Origin: Gammaproteobacteria bacterium
Lineage (GTDB): Bacteria; Pseudomonadota; Gammaproteobacteria; Steroidobacterales; Woeseiaceae
NCBI GenBank assembly: GCA_029863125.1
Contig: JAOTWB010000027.1
Span: 1 to 33,214 of the forward strand
DNA: 33,214 bases
Direction of reading: 5' to 3'
Every line of letters starts with the position of its first letter. Positions within the stretch are counted from its first letter, which is position 1. A model generated the notes under the pieces. That model did not search any database, had not been told where the DNA came from, and worked only from the letters and a program-made list of their open reading frames with translations. Below are positions 24,359 to 32,580 of the stretch, piece by piece. The translations under genes and the position numbers were made by a program.

Positions 24359-24387
24359 TTTATACCAATGTCTCTGGTGCAATTCAA
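24359..24387 (-). promoter_or_regulatory. Sigma-70 promoter of rpmB-rpmG
   Basis: On the minus strand TTGAAT (24387-24382) and TATAAA (24364-24359) are 17 bases apart, matching the consensus at four and five of six positions. Transcription would begin near 24352, about 50 bases before the rpmB ATG. Confidence 0.7.
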
Positions 24388-24417
24388 GCGTGGCACGGGG
24401 CCTGCCGGGAATCGGCC

Positions 24418-25044
24418 TCAGATCAGGCCTCGCCGGGCCAGGGAGGTCGCTTTGCCCTCGCCGATAATCAGGTGGTCCAGCAGCCGGATATCGACCAGGT
24501 CGAGGGCCGATTTCAGTCGCCTCGTAATGCGCTCATCCGCCTGGCTGGGTTCGGCAACACCGGACGGGTGATTGTGGGCGAGAATGACCGCCGCCGCATT
24601 CATGGCGAGGGCTTCCTTGACGACCTCGCGGGGGTAAACGGATGTCCCGTCGATAGTGCCGCGGAACAGCTCGTCGAATCCCAGGACTCGATGCCGGTTG
24701 TCGAGAAACAGGCAGCAAAACAGTTCGTGATCGAGGTGCCGCATGCGGGACTGCAGGAAGGCCTCTGTGTCAGCCGGGCTGCGAATCGTTTCTCCGCTCG
24801 GCAAAGACTCCGAGTAATAGCGGCGGGCAAGTTCCGGCAGCGCCCGCAGTACGCTGAGTCGCGCATGCCCGATGCCACTGCAGGCCATCAGGTCTGCCGT
24901 TTCGGCCTGCAGCACGGCCCGAAGACTGCCGAAGCGCCGCAGCAGCTGCACGGCCGTCGTTTCCGACGAACGTCTGCTGCCGGCGCCGATCAGGGTCGTG
25001 AGCAGCTGAGCGTCGCTCGGTCGTTTGCGGGTGTCGTTCTTCAC
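24418..25044 (-). CDS. radC: RadC family protein (JAB/MPN domain)
   Basis: The product has 208 residues from a GTG; a TAA lies in frame just upstream with no other start between. An N-terminal helix-hairpin-helix region (about 35-65, CSGIGHARL) precedes the JAB metalloprotease-like domain with HNHPSGVAEPSQAD (157-170), the metal-binding motif of the family. It is about 15 residues shorter at the N-terminus than the usual RadC. The old link to DNA repair is doubtful; the true role is unknown. It sits between rpmB and the divergent coaBC, its normal place. Confidence 0.93.
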   Translation of the reverse strand: MKNDTRKRPSDAQLLTTLIGAGSRRSSETTAVQLLRRFGSLRAVLQAETADLMACSGIGHARLSVLRALPELARRYYSESLPSGETIRSPADTEAFLQSRMRHLDHELFCCLFLDNRHRVLGFDELFRGTIDGTSVYPREVVKEALAMNAAAVILAHNHPSGVAEPSQADERITRRLKSALDLVDIRLLDHLIIGEGKATSLARRGLI

Positions 25045-25112
25045 GATTGCATAGTCACGGTCCCGGGCACTGGCTTACAACGAATCAATCTGCCCGCGAT
25101 CGCCGGTTTCGG

Positions 25113-25118
25113 TAGAAT
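25113..25118 (+). promoter_or_regulatory. Possible -10 element of coaBC
   Basis: TAGAAT matches the -10 consensus at five of six positions and ends six bases before the coaBC ATG. The hexamer 17 bases upstream (CTGCCC) is a poor -35. If used, transcription would start at or next to the ATG. Confidence 0.3.
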
Positions 25119-25124
25119 CAAGCG

Positions 25125-26360
25125 ATGAACATCGTTCTTGGCATTACGGGCGGAATCGCGGCTTACAAGGCGCCCGACCTGGTACGACGCCTGCGGGAGC
25201 GCGGCGCGGAGGTGCAGATCGTCATGACGGCCTCGGCCGAGGAGTTTGTCACGGAGACCGCATTGCAGGCTGTCTCGGGCCGGCCCATTCGATCGAACCT
25301 GTGGGACAAGGAAGCGGAAGCAGCCATGAGCCACATCGAGCTCGCGCGCTGGGCCGACGTCGTACTGATCGCACCCGCAACCGCCGAGGTAATGGCTCGT
25401 ATTGTCAGCGGCGCCGCGCCGGACTTGCTGACGACGATCTGTCTGGCGACTGAAGCACCGATCGCCCTGGCGCCGGCGATGAACCATGTCATGTGGAACA
25501 ACCCTGCGACACAGTCGAACCGGGAAATCCTGGAAAAACGGGGCATTCATATCCTCGGACCCGGTACGGGTTCACAGGCCTGTGGCGAAACCGGGGCCGG
25601 TCGTATGCTGGAGCCCGAGACAATCGCCGCGGCAGTTTTCGAACTGGGGGTCGGCAAAGGCGAAGGATTGCTCGAGGGCAGCACGGTTGTCGTGACGGCG
25701 GGACCGACGCGCGAGCCGATCGACCCGGTGCGCTACATAACGAACCGCAGTTCGGGAAAAATGGGTTATGCGATTGCCCGCGCCGCGGCGGCACAGGGCG
25801 CCAATGTCGTGCTGATCAGTGGTCCGGTTAGCATATCAGCACCGCCCGGCGTGGAAGTGCATCCGGTCAATACGGCGCAGGAGATGTTCGACGCGACGCA
25901 CCAGCACATCGCGAACGCCGATATATTCATCGCGGCCGCGGCTGTTGCCGACTATCGCCCGGCAGCGGTGGAAAAGCAGAAAATCAAGAAGAAACATGAA
26001 ACCAGCCGTATCGACCTGGTCCGATGCCCGGATATTCTGGCGTCGGTCGCCGCGTTGCCGAGGCCGCCGTTCACGGTGGGGTTTGCGGCGGAAACCGAGA
26101 AAGTCGAGGACTACGCGCGCCTGAAGCTAAGCGCCAAGAAACTGAACATGATCATTGCCAACCAGGTCGGCGACGATCTCGGTTTCGATCACGACGACAA
26201 CGCAGCCAGCGTGCTGTGGAACAACGGCAGGAAAGATTTTCCGAAAGCCGCCAAGTCCGATCTCGCCCGGGATCTCGTCGAACTGATTGCGGAACACTTT
26301 CATGCCAGCCGCGGAGCCGATACCGAACCCCGACTCACGGTCATATCGAACAAGGACTGA
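25125..26360 (+). CDS. coaBC: Bifunctional phosphopantothenoylcysteine decarboxylase/phosphopantothenate-cysteine ligase CoaBC
   Basis: The product has 411 residues. The N-terminal CoaC flavoprotein has [10 protein letters not shown], the active His70 (SHIELARW), PAMN (Asn120) and the lid Cys153 ([11 protein letters not shown]). The C-terminal CoaB part begins near residue 185 with [16 protein letters not shown] and has AAVADYRP (273-280), a Lys cluster (KIKKKHE) and [10 protein letters not shown]. It joins cysteine to phosphopantothenate with CTP and then decarboxylates the product. No ribosome binding site precedes the ATG. dut follows after 13 bases. Confidence 0.97.
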   Translation: MNIVLGITGGIAAYKAPDLVRRLRERGAEVQIVMTASAEEFVTETALQAVSGRPIRSNLWDKEAEAAMSHIELARWADVVLIAPATAEVMARIVSGAAPDLLTTICLATEAPIALAPAMNHVMWNNPATQSNREILEKRGIHILGPGTGSQACGETGAGRMLEPETIAAAVFELGVGKGEGLLEGSTVVVTAGPTREPIDPVRYITNRSSGKMGYAIARAAAAQGANVVLISGPVSISAPPGVEVHPVNTAQEMFDATHQHIANADIFIAAAAVADYRPAAVEKQKIKKKHETSRIDLVRCPDILASVAALPRPPFTVGFAAETEKVEDYARLKLSAKKLNMIIANQVGDDLGFDHDDNAASVLWNNGRKDFPKAAKSDLARDLVELIAEHFHASRGADTEPRLTVISNKD

Positions 26361-26373
26361 CGGACAAAATCAC

Positions 26374-26829
26374 GTGCGATCCATTGAGCTGAAAATTCTC
26401 GATCCCCGTGTCGGGGACTCGATTCCCCTGCCGCACTATGCAACCGGCGGTTCTGCCGGGCTCGACATGCGGGCCTGCATCGACAAGCCGGTCACCGTGG
26501 CGCCGGGCGAAACGGTGCTCATACCAACGGGCATCGCCATTCACGTCGCCGACTCATCGCTGGCGGCAGTATTGCTGCCCCGCTCGGGCCTGGGGCACAA
26601 ACATGGAATCGTGCTCGGCAACCTGACGGGACTCATCGATTCAGACTACCAGGGTCAGGTATTTATCTCGTGCTGGAACCGGGGCTCGAGCAGCTATGAC
26701 GTGCGGCCTGCCGAGCGCATTGCGCAGATGGTTTTCGTGCCGGTGGAACAGGTCGAATTCAGGGTCGTGGAAGAGTTTGACGAAAGTGGCCGGGGTGCCG
26801 GCGGATTCGGCCATTCCGGCACCGCGTGA
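26374..26829 (+). CDS. dut: dUTP diphosphatase
   Basis: The product has 151 residues from GTG 26374. The frame extends upstream into coaBC, but this start gives the standard length and the usual [15 protein letters not shown] opening. All five trimer motifs are present: AGLDMRA (28-34), PRSGLG (69-74), GLIDSDYQG (86-94), RIAQMVFV (115-122) and [10 protein letters not shown] (140-149). It cleaves dUTP to dUMP and pyrophosphate, keeping uracil out of DNA. It is in the coaBC-dut operon seen across gammaproteobacteria. Confidence 0.97.
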   Translation: MRSIELKILDPRVGDSIPLPHYATGGSAGLDMRACIDKPVTVAPGETVLIPTGIAIHVADSSLAAVLLPRSGLGHKHGIVLGNLTGLIDSDYQGQVFISCWNRGSSSYDVRPAERIAQMVFVPVEQVEFRVVEEFDESGRGAGGFGHSGTA

Positions 26830-26842
26830 CGAGGCCCCTCAG

Positions 26843-27469
26843 CTAGTCGATGCCCTTGAGAACCTTGAAGCGCGAAATATCGCCGTCGAAGCGCGCAATG
26901 ATTTGCTCTTCGTTGGCCTGGAACTTCTGCAGATTGCGCTGGTGCCGGGCGACAATTTCCTTGGTGAGGCGGATGTCTTCGGCGAGTTCGCGGGGGATCA
27001 TCGGCGCTTCGGGATCTTCGCTGTACGGCTGAAAATGTGATGCTTCGTCTCTGAGCTTCTGCATCCTGCGCTCCAGGTTCCGGAGATAGAGCTCTGTGAC
27101 ACGAGACTGCGCCTGGAAAAGTTCCACGCGGCGGTCGCGGTGCATCAAGATCTCGTCAACCGAGAGGTAGGTCGCGAGCAAGGCTTGATCCGCGCGACGC
27201 TGCAGCTCAGCGGCTGCCATGCGCTCGCGTTCAAGGCGCTCCGCCTCGATTTGTTCGGGCGTCTTCTTGCCCTCGAGGTTCTGGACCGTTACGCCATGAT
27301 CGTTTAGCACCTCTTTCGGAAGCTCGGCATACTCGGCGGGAATACTGTCGCCGTAGTGCACGGTGCCGTTTTCATCCACCCACTTGTAGACCCTGGCCGG
27401 CTTCTGCTGCGCGAGGCTCGCGAGCGGTGCCAACAGCAAAATCACAATAATGAGATTCAATTTCCGCAT
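26843..27469 (-). CDS. DUF4124-domain secreted protein with coiled coil
   Basis: The product has 208 residues with a signal peptide cleaved after Ala20. A DUF4124 domain opens the mature part (VYKWVDENGTVHYGDSIP, 27-44), followed by long Glu/Arg/Gln-rich helices (about 68-115 and 125-195) that should form coiled coils. The family is periplasmic, of unknown function, common in gammaproteobacteria. The gene converges with dut, 13 bases apart, and lies 114 bases downstream of pyrE on the same strand; that gap has no clear terminator or promoter. Confidence 0.88.
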   Translation of the reverse strand: MRKLNLIIVILLLAPLASLAQQKPARVYKWVDENGTVHYGDSIPAEYAELPKEVLNDHGVTVQNLEGKKTPEQIEAERLERERMAAAELQRRADQALLATYLSVDEILMHRDRRVELFQAQSRVTELYLRNLERRMQKLRDEASHFQPYSEDPEAPMIPRELAEDIRLTKEIVARHQRNLQKFQANEEQIIARFDGDISRFKVLKGID

Positions 27470-27583
27470 TATTCAAATATGCCAGCAAAACAGAACGCAA
27501 GAACGGGACTGGTTCTCGTTATTGCACCTTAATATGCTGATGCCGCCGTGTAAACCATCGGATCAGGCCTGGTTTTCAATCAT

Positions 27584-28231
27584 TTAGGAAATGACTCCGT
27601 AGCGCTTACGGTAGCTCAGGACGGGCTCAAGGAACTGCTCATATTCGCTTGATTCCTCCAGGATATTGACCAGATCTTCGAGCACGACGATGCTGATCAC
27701 CGGGATACCAAGCGTTTGTTTCAGTTCCTGCACGGCTGAAAAAGGTCCCTGGCCGCGTTCCTGGCGGTCGAGTGAAATGACGAGTCCGACGGCCCTGGCG
27801 CCGGCCGATGCAATGATCTGGCAGGCCTCCCGAACAGCCGTACCCGCGGTGATGACGTCGTCGACGATCAGCACGTCGCCCGACAGCGGGGCACCGACGA
27901 CGCTGCCGCCTTCGCCATGTGCTTTGGCCTCTTTGCGATTAAATGAATAGGGGACATCGATACCGTGGTGTTCGGCCAGCGATGCTGCCGCGAGTGCCGC
28001 CAGAGGAATTCCCTTGTACGCCGGACCAAAAAGCATGTCGAAATGGACCCGCGATTCGGCAATCGCCGACGCGTAGTAGCGGCCGAGTTTTGCCAACGCA
28101 TAGCCGGTATTGAAAAGTCCGGCGTTAAAAAAATAGGGGCTGACGCGGCCCGACTTCAGCGTGAATTCACCGAAACGCAGTACGCCGAGTTCCAGTGCCA
28201 GTTCAATGAATTCCCTTTTGTAACCACGCAT
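27584..28231 (-). CDS. pyrE: Orotate phosphoribosyltransferase
   Basis: The product has 215 residues with ATG 28231. The open frame upstream to 28342 overlaps the divergent exonuclease gene; the chosen start aligns with the known protein ([20 protein letters not shown]). [20 protein letters not shown] and the PRPP-binding loop [13 protein letters not shown] (120-132) are intact. It makes OMP from orotate and PRPP in pyrimidine synthesis. It is transcribed divergently from the exonuclease gene with 58 bases between. Confidence 0.97.
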   Translation of the reverse strand: MRGYKREFIELALELGVLRFGEFTLKSGRVSPYFFNAGLFNTGYALAKLGRYYASAIAESRVHFDMLFGPAYKGIPLAALAAASLAEHHGIDVPYSFNRKEAKAHGEGGSVVGAPLSGDVLIVDDVITAGTAVREACQIIASAGARAVGLVISLDRQERGQGPFSAVQELKQTLGIPVISIVVLEDLVNILEESSEYEQFLEPVLSYRKRYGVIS

Positions 28232-28289
28232 CCGATCGGTCTTCTGTATCATGGCCGCGACCCACAGAAGTATGACACAGGAGATCGCA

Positions 28290-29072
28290 GTGTTTCGCGT
28301 TATCAGCCTGAATGCGAATGGCATTCGGGCGGCCGCCCGCAAGGGGTTTTTCGACTGGATGGCGGCACAGGATGCCGACGTAATTTGTATCCAGGAGACC
28401 AGGGCGCAGGCGCACCAGCTGACGGACGTTGTCTTTTCGCCCGAGGGTTACTATTGCTATTACGAAGACGCCGTGAGAAAGGGCTACAGCGGCACGGCCA
28501 TCTACAGCCGGCACAAGCCGAAGAAGGTCGTTCGTGGCTACGGCGATCCGGAGTTCGACGCCGAAGGCCGCTACCTGGAGGTCCAGCTCGAGGGCATCAA
28601 CGTCGTGTCCCTGTACCTGCCGTCCGGTTCATCGAGCGAGGAACGACAGGAAGCCAAGTATCGCTGCATGGAAACGTTCACCGAGCACCTGCAGAAGCTG
28701 CAGCGACGCCGATCGGAATATTTGATCTGTGGCGACTGGAATATCGCGCACCAGGAGATCGACCTCAAGAACTGGCGCGCCAACCAGAAGAACTCCGGGT
28801 TCCTGCCCGAAGAACGGGCCTGGATGGATGCCGTGTTCGGCGAACATCGATACACGGACGCCTTTCGCACGATCGAGCAGGAGCCGGACCAGTACACGTG
28901 GTGGTCGAACCGCGGCCGCGCCCGGGATAACAACGTCGGTTGGCGCATCGATTACCAGGTTGTCACGCCCGGCCTGAGAGACAAGGTGCTGAGGACCGAC
29001 ATATACAAGGAGCAGCGCTTCTCCGATCACGCGCCGCTGATCATGGATTACGACTGGGCCCATGGCGACTGA
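28290..29072 (+). CDS. xth: Exonuclease III-family protein, close to Crc but with active-site residues
   Basis: The product has 260 residues with GTG 28290, chosen because CAGGAG lies six to seven bases upstream; ATG 28272 is less well placed. Catalytic positions of exonuclease III/AP endonuclease are present: Asn8, Glu36 (ICIQETRA), Tyr109, Asp149 and Asn151 (GDWNIAH), Asp221 (WRIDYQ), Asp246-His247 (FSDHAPL). Several stretches read like Pseudomonas Crc ([31 protein letters not shown]), and crc also sits beside pyrE there. It most likely repairs abasic DNA; a Crc-like RNA-control role cannot be excluded. Its end overlaps ampG by 11 bases. Confidence 0.9.
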   Translation: MFRVISLNANGIRAAARKGFFDWMAAQDADVICIQETRAQAHQLTDVVFSPEGYYCYYEDAVRKGYSGTAIYSRHKPKKVVRGYGDPEFDAEGRYLEVQLEGINVVSLYLPSGSSSEERQEAKYRCMETFTEHLQKLQRRRSEYLICGDWNIAHQEIDLKNWRANQKNSGFLPEERAWMDAVFGEHRYTDAFRTIEQEPDQYTWWSNRGRARDNNVGWRIDYQVVTPGLRDKVLRTDIYKEQRFSDHAPLIMDYDWAHGD

Positions 29073-30327
29073 CTTCGCAGAGCAGCGCAAGCGCCGGGAG
29101 ACCTTCAGGGAAGCCATCCTGAACCGGCGCATGTTGATCTGCGTGTTCACCGGGTTCACGTCCGGGCTGCCTCTGTATGTCCTGTTCCAGCTCGTTCCCG
29201 GCTGGCTGCGGGTCGAAGGCGTCGGACTTGCCGAGATCGGGTTTTTCGCGCTGGTGCAGTTCCCCTACACGTGGAAGTTCCTGTGGTCCCCGGTCATGGA
29301 CCGTTTCACGCTGCCGTTTTTGGGTCACCGCAGGGGCTGGATGCTGGTGACGCAGCTTGCCCTGCTGCTGTCGATGGGCGTGATGGGCTTCATCAAACCC
29401 GACCTGTCCCTCTGGACGGTCGCTTACCTGTCCGCGGCCGTTGCGTTTTTCAGCGCCAGCCAGGACATCGTGCTGGACGCCTTCCGGCGTGAGCTGCTGC
29501 CGGATGTCGAACTCGGACTCGGCAACTCGATTCACGTACAGGCGTACCGGCTGTCCGGTCTCGTGCCGGGCGCCCTCGGATTTATTCTCGCCGATCATTT
29601 CGAGTGGCACATCGTGTTCGTCATTATTGCGCTGTTCATGTTGGTGGGCATCGTGACGACCCTGGTGATCGATGAAGCCATCGCCGAACCTACGCCGCCG
29701 AGAACGATGCGTGACGCCGTTATCGAGCCGTTCCGGGAATTCATTGGCCGATCGGGTGTCGCGCCGGCGCTGCTGGTGCTCGCTTTCCTGTTTCTCTACA
29801 AGCTCGGCGACAACATGGCCACGGCGCTGCAGTCGCCGTTCTTTATCGATATCGGCTTCACGCTGACCCAGATCGGTGCGATCGCGAAGACAGCGGGGCT
29901 TGTCGCGGCGATCGTCGGTGGCATGGTGGGCGGTCTGGTCATGATCAAGCTGCCGATCAACCGTGCGCTGTGGCTGTTTGGTGTCGTGCAGGTCGTCAGC
30001 ATCCTGGGTTTCGCATTACTCTCCAGGATGGGCGCCAATCCGTGGATGCTCGGCGTCGTTGTTGCGTTCGAGTACCTCGGCGTCGGCCTGGGTTCGGCGG
30101 CGCTGATCGCTTTCATGGCGCGCTCGACCAATCCGGCCTTTGCGGCAACGCAACTCGCGCTGTTTACGGCGCTCGCATCCGTGCCACGCGTGTTCGCCAA
30201 CGCCATTACCGGCGTCATCGTCGAGCAGGTCGGCTGGACGAACTTCTTCCTGCTATGCACGGCTCTCGCCTTCCCCGGAATGTTGCTGTTGTTCAAAGTT
30301 GCGCCGTGGAACGAGGATGTCGCATGA
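29062..30327 (+). CDS. ampG: AmpG-family muropeptide MFS transporter
   Basis: The product has 421 residues with about twelve membrane helices. The N-terminal third (FTSGLPLYVLFQLVPGWLR, FPYTWKFLWSPVMDRF) and the segment SASQDIVLDAFRRELL are typical of AmpG. AmpG imports anhydro-muropeptides from the periplasm for peptidoglycan recycling. It lacks the C-terminal extension seen in longer AmpG forms. It overlaps the exonuclease gene by 11 bases and the Rieske gene by four (ATGA), so the three are probably cotranscribed. Confidence 0.9.
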   Translation: MATDFAEQRKRRETFREAILNRRMLICVFTGFTSGLPLYVLFQLVPGWLRVEGVGLAEIGFFALVQFPYTWKFLWSPVMDRFTLPFLGHRRGWMLVTQLALLLSMGVMGFIKPDLSLWTVAYLSAAVAFFSASQDIVLDAFRRELLPDVELGLGNSIHVQAYRLSGLVPGALGFILADHFEWHIVFVIIALFMLVGIVTTLVIDEAIAEPTPPRTMRDAVIEPFREFIGRSGVAPALLVLAFLFLYKLGDNMATALQSPFFIDIGFTLTQIGAIAKTAGLVAAIVGGMVGGLVMIKLPINRALWLFGVVQVVSILGFALLSRMGANPWMLGVVVAFEYLGVGLGSAALIAFMARSTNPAFAATQLALFTALASVPRVFANAITGVIVEQVGWTNFFLLCTALAFPGMLLLFKVAPWNEDVA

Positions 30328-30677
30328 GCGAACAGGAAATGGCCGTCGGTCGTATGGACGAGCTCGAGGACCCGGGCTGCCGCGAATTTGAAATTGGCGA
30401 AGGTGACTGGCCGTTTCGAGGTTTCGTGGTGCGCAAGGCTGACGCGGTATTCGCCTACCAGAACTTCTGCGCGCATGTGGGCCATCCGTTGAACTGGTCG
30501 CCCAACAAGTTCCTGACCAAAGACAGGTCGGCAATCATCTGCGCATCGCACAGCGCGACGTACGAGATCGAGACGGGGCGATGTTTCGCGGGGCCGGGAT
30601 CCGGGGGGTCGTTGCGGCAGGTCGCGGTCTCGATCCGCGACGGCGTCATCTACGTGACTGGCCCGACCAGCATGTAA
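30324..30677 (+). CDS. Rieske [2Fe-2S] ferredoxin-like protein
   Basis: The product has 117 residues from ATG 30324, which overlaps the ampG stop. The Rieske cluster ligands are Cys49 and His51 (CAHVGH) and Cys73 and His76 (CASH), spaced C-x-H-x21-C-x2-H. There is no signal peptide or membrane anchor, so it is a soluble cytoplasmic electron carrier or a ferredoxin subunit. No oxygenase or reductase partner is visible. It may have a role in an unknown redox step. Confidence 0.9.
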   Translation: MSEQEMAVGRMDELEDPGCREFEIGEGDWPFRGFVVRKADAVFAYQNFCAHVGHPLNWSPNKFLTKDRSAIICASHSATYEIETGRCFAGPGSGGSLRQVAVSIRDGVIYVTGPTSM

Positions 30678-30751
30678 CCCTCCATATCACCACCCACCAG
30701 TCCCACCGCGGCAACGATCGCCGAACTACCTGAGGCGATCGGCCAACATGC

Positions 30752-30800
30752 TTTGCTGGCGGACTGTCTCGCTGCGCTCGCTTTATGTCTCGCCAGCAAA
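30752..30800. repeat. Intergenic inverted repeat, candidate REP/MITE-like element
   Basis: TTTGCTGGCG (30752-30761) and CGCCAGCAAA (30791-30800) are exact inverted copies around 29 bases that contain a second small hairpin (CTCGCTGCGCTCG). Weaker matching extends to both sides (CAACATG against CAAGATG). There is no T-run, so it is not an ordinary terminator. It lies in the 175-base gap after the Rieske gene. Confidence 0.55.
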
Positions 30801-30852
30801 CATCTTGTCGACTCGCCGCAGCCGGATTACTGTTGGGGGACGGTGGTAGCTG

Positions 30853-31143
30853 TCAGATCTTGTCGAGAAAATCGAGCGGATCCTGGTAACCGTTCGGCGT
30901 GTCGTTTAGGTCCTTGCCGTCGAAATCTTCCGGATCCATGTCCACCGACCCCAACCAATCCTCGGGCGCGGCGATTTCAATCAGCATGAGAGTCGGCCAG
31001 TTTTCTACGTCGATTTCATCGATCGTCGCGTCGAATAGCTGAATCTCAACGGTGGCGGCGTCTTCGTCGATTGCGACGACCTCGAACTCGGTACCGTCAG
31101 GTTGCCTGAACCAGCGACCGATGATGGGTTCGTGCAGTGCCAC
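30853..31143 (-). CDS. Small acidic protein, DUF6763-like
   Basis: The product has 96 residues from a GTG; GAGGA lies nine bases upstream. The sequence is strongly acidic with beta-strand pattern (GTEFEVVAIDEDAATVEIQ) and ends in an Asp-rich tail (DMDPEDFDGKDLND). It resembles a small gammaproteobacterial family of unknown function (DUF6763, from memory, not certain). Cytoplasmic, no motifs for catalysis. It lies 74 bases downstream of trmB on the same strand. Confidence 0.7.
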   Translation of the reverse strand: MALHEPIIGRWFRQPDGTEFEVVAIDEDAATVEIQLFDATIDEIDVENWPTLMLIEIAAPEDWLGSVDMDPEDFDGKDLNDTPNGYQDPLDFLDKI

Positions 31144-31185
31144 TTGAGAGATTCCTCAATCGCGATAAGAGGCGTCTTATTTATA

Positions 31186-31213
31186 GTTATAGAGCATCAG
31201 GCGAGAAGCGCAA
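31186..31213 (-). promoter_or_regulatory. Candidate promoter of the small acidic protein gene
   Basis: On the minus strand TTGCGC (31213-31208) and TATAAC (31191-31186) are 16 bases apart, with three and five of six consensus matches. The leader then holds a small perfect hairpin, ATAAGA (31165-31170) with TCTTAT (31175-31180). Confidence 0.4.
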
Positions 31214-31217
31214 GCAA

Positions 31218-31925
31218 CTAGTCGTTCTTAGCCATCCTGGTGAAACGCCAGTCCCATATACGATGGCCCTTGCGTAAACCTCGCCGCTCGAACTTGGTCT
31301 CCGGGCGATCCAGCGGCGCGTCGCCATCGTGTTCGCGGCGCTCGTCGCAGCGGAAAAGACCCGAGTCCCCGAGTACGTCGTCGATATGCCCGGCGTAATT
31401 CGCCCAGTCCGTTGCGACGTGCAGCATGCCGCCCGGTTTGAGGCGATCGTGAATCAATTTCAGAAAAGTGTGCTGGACCAACCGGCGCTTGTGGTGTCGC
31501 TTCTTCGGCCACGGGTCCGGGAAATAGATGTTGATGCGCTGCAGTGAGGCCGGTGGGAGCTGGTGGGTCAGAACCTCGATTGCGTCGTGCATGATCAGCT
31601 TTAGATTCGAGAGGCCCGCGGCGTCTGCTTGCAGCAGGCAGTGTCCGACGCCCGGTTCATGCACTTCTATGCCCAGGAAATTCATGCCCGGGTTTTCCAG
31701 CGCCTGCTGCACGAGCGAGTCACCGTTGCCGAATCCGATTTCCAGGACGACGGGTGCGTCTCTTCCGAAGAGCCCGTCGAAATCGAGCGGCGCAGGGCTA
31801 AAGTCGACGCCGTACGATGGCCACAGCTCGCCAAGGGCACGCTGCTGCGACGGCGTCAGCCGGCCGGCGCGCCGCACGAAGCTGCGAATCGTGCGGTGCC
31901 GCTTTTTGTCGGCCGTTGGGGTCAT
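31218..31925 (-). CDS. trmB: tRNA (guanine(46)-N(7))-methyltransferase TrmB
   Basis: The product has 235 residues. The SAM motif LEIGFGNG (61-68) and the catalytic/tRNA-binding motif YFPDPWPKKRHHKRR (134-148) are unmistakable, with TDWANYAGH further on. It makes 7-methylguanosine at position 46 of tRNAs. The ATG overlaps the stop of the upstream acyltransferase gene (ATGA), so the two are translationally coupled. Confidence 0.97.
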   Translation of the reverse strand: MTPTADKKRHRTIRSFVRRAGRLTPSQQRALGELWPSYGVDFSPAPLDFDGLFGRDAPVVLEIGFGNGDSLVQQALENPGMNFLGIEVHEPGVGHCLLQADAAGLSNLKLIMHDAIEVLTHQLPPASLQRINIYFPDPWPKKRHHKRRLVQHTFLKLIHDRLKPGGMLHVATDWANYAGHIDDVLGDSGLFRCDERREHDGDAPLDRPETKFERRGLRKGHRIWDWRFTRMAKND

Positions 31926-32485
31926 GGCCTGTCGATAAAAACGACCGGGGTTGTTTTCTCCGGCCGGCGACCTTCGAAGCCGGAGTAATACTCCTGCAAA
32001 TACCTGAGGTCTGCGTCCTGGTCGCCGGTCAGATCAAAACGCTGCCCGATGCCGAGGCGCTTGTTCCTGTAGTCGAAAAAACCCAGGTAGACAGGAACGT
32101 TCGCACCCTCGGCGATGCGATAAAAGCCGGTTTTCCAGCCGCGTTTCTTGCTGCGCGTCCCCTCAGGCGAAAGAGCAAAGAAAAAGCTGTCTTGTTCCTT
32201 GAACATGTCAATCGCCTGGCGCACCGCAGAGCCGGCACGTTCGCGATCGAGCTCGATGGCGCCGAGCGCTCGAAGCACGGTACTCAGCGGAAACCAGAAC
32301 AAAGAATGTTTGGCGAAAAAATGCAGATCGGCGCCGATGGCTACTTTGTAAACCAGCGCCCAGAAGCCGTCCCAGTTCGAGGTGTGCGGCGCTGCGATGA
32401 TGACCGCTTTCGGCACGTCCGGCACTTCGCCCACGGCCGTCCAGCCGCCGACGCGCAGTATCAATCTTGCAAGGCCTCTCAACAT
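31922..32485 (-). CDS. Lysophospholipid acyltransferase-family protein
   Basis: The product has 187 residues from ATG 32485; in-frame GTGs at 32494 and 32524 are possible starts and no ribosome binding site decides. The PlsC-type active motif H-x4-D is His34-TSNW-Asp39, and the glycerophosphate-binding motif is SPEGTRS (106-112). It should move an acyl chain to a lysophospholipid or similar acceptor at the inner membrane. It is shorter than PlsC itself, so the acceptor is uncertain. Coupled to trmB by a four-base overlap; divergent from the methyltransferase gene. Confidence 0.85.
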   Translation of the reverse strand: MLRGLARLILRVGGWTAVGEVPDVPKAVIIAAPHTSNWDGFWALVYKVAIGADLHFFAKHSLFWFPLSTVLRALGAIELDRERAGSAVRQAIDMFKEQDSFFFALSPEGTRSKKRGWKTGFYRIAEGANVPVYLGFFDYRNKRLGIGQRFDLTGDQDADLRYLQEYYSGFEGRRPEKTTPVVFIDRP

Positions 32486-32580
32486 GGGCTTCACTGTCCA
32501 AATGTCTGTCGGCCGCTGCCGCACTCTTGTGTGGCATAGTATCGCGACTGAGCCAATTTGTAATCGGACCTGGAGTTATC

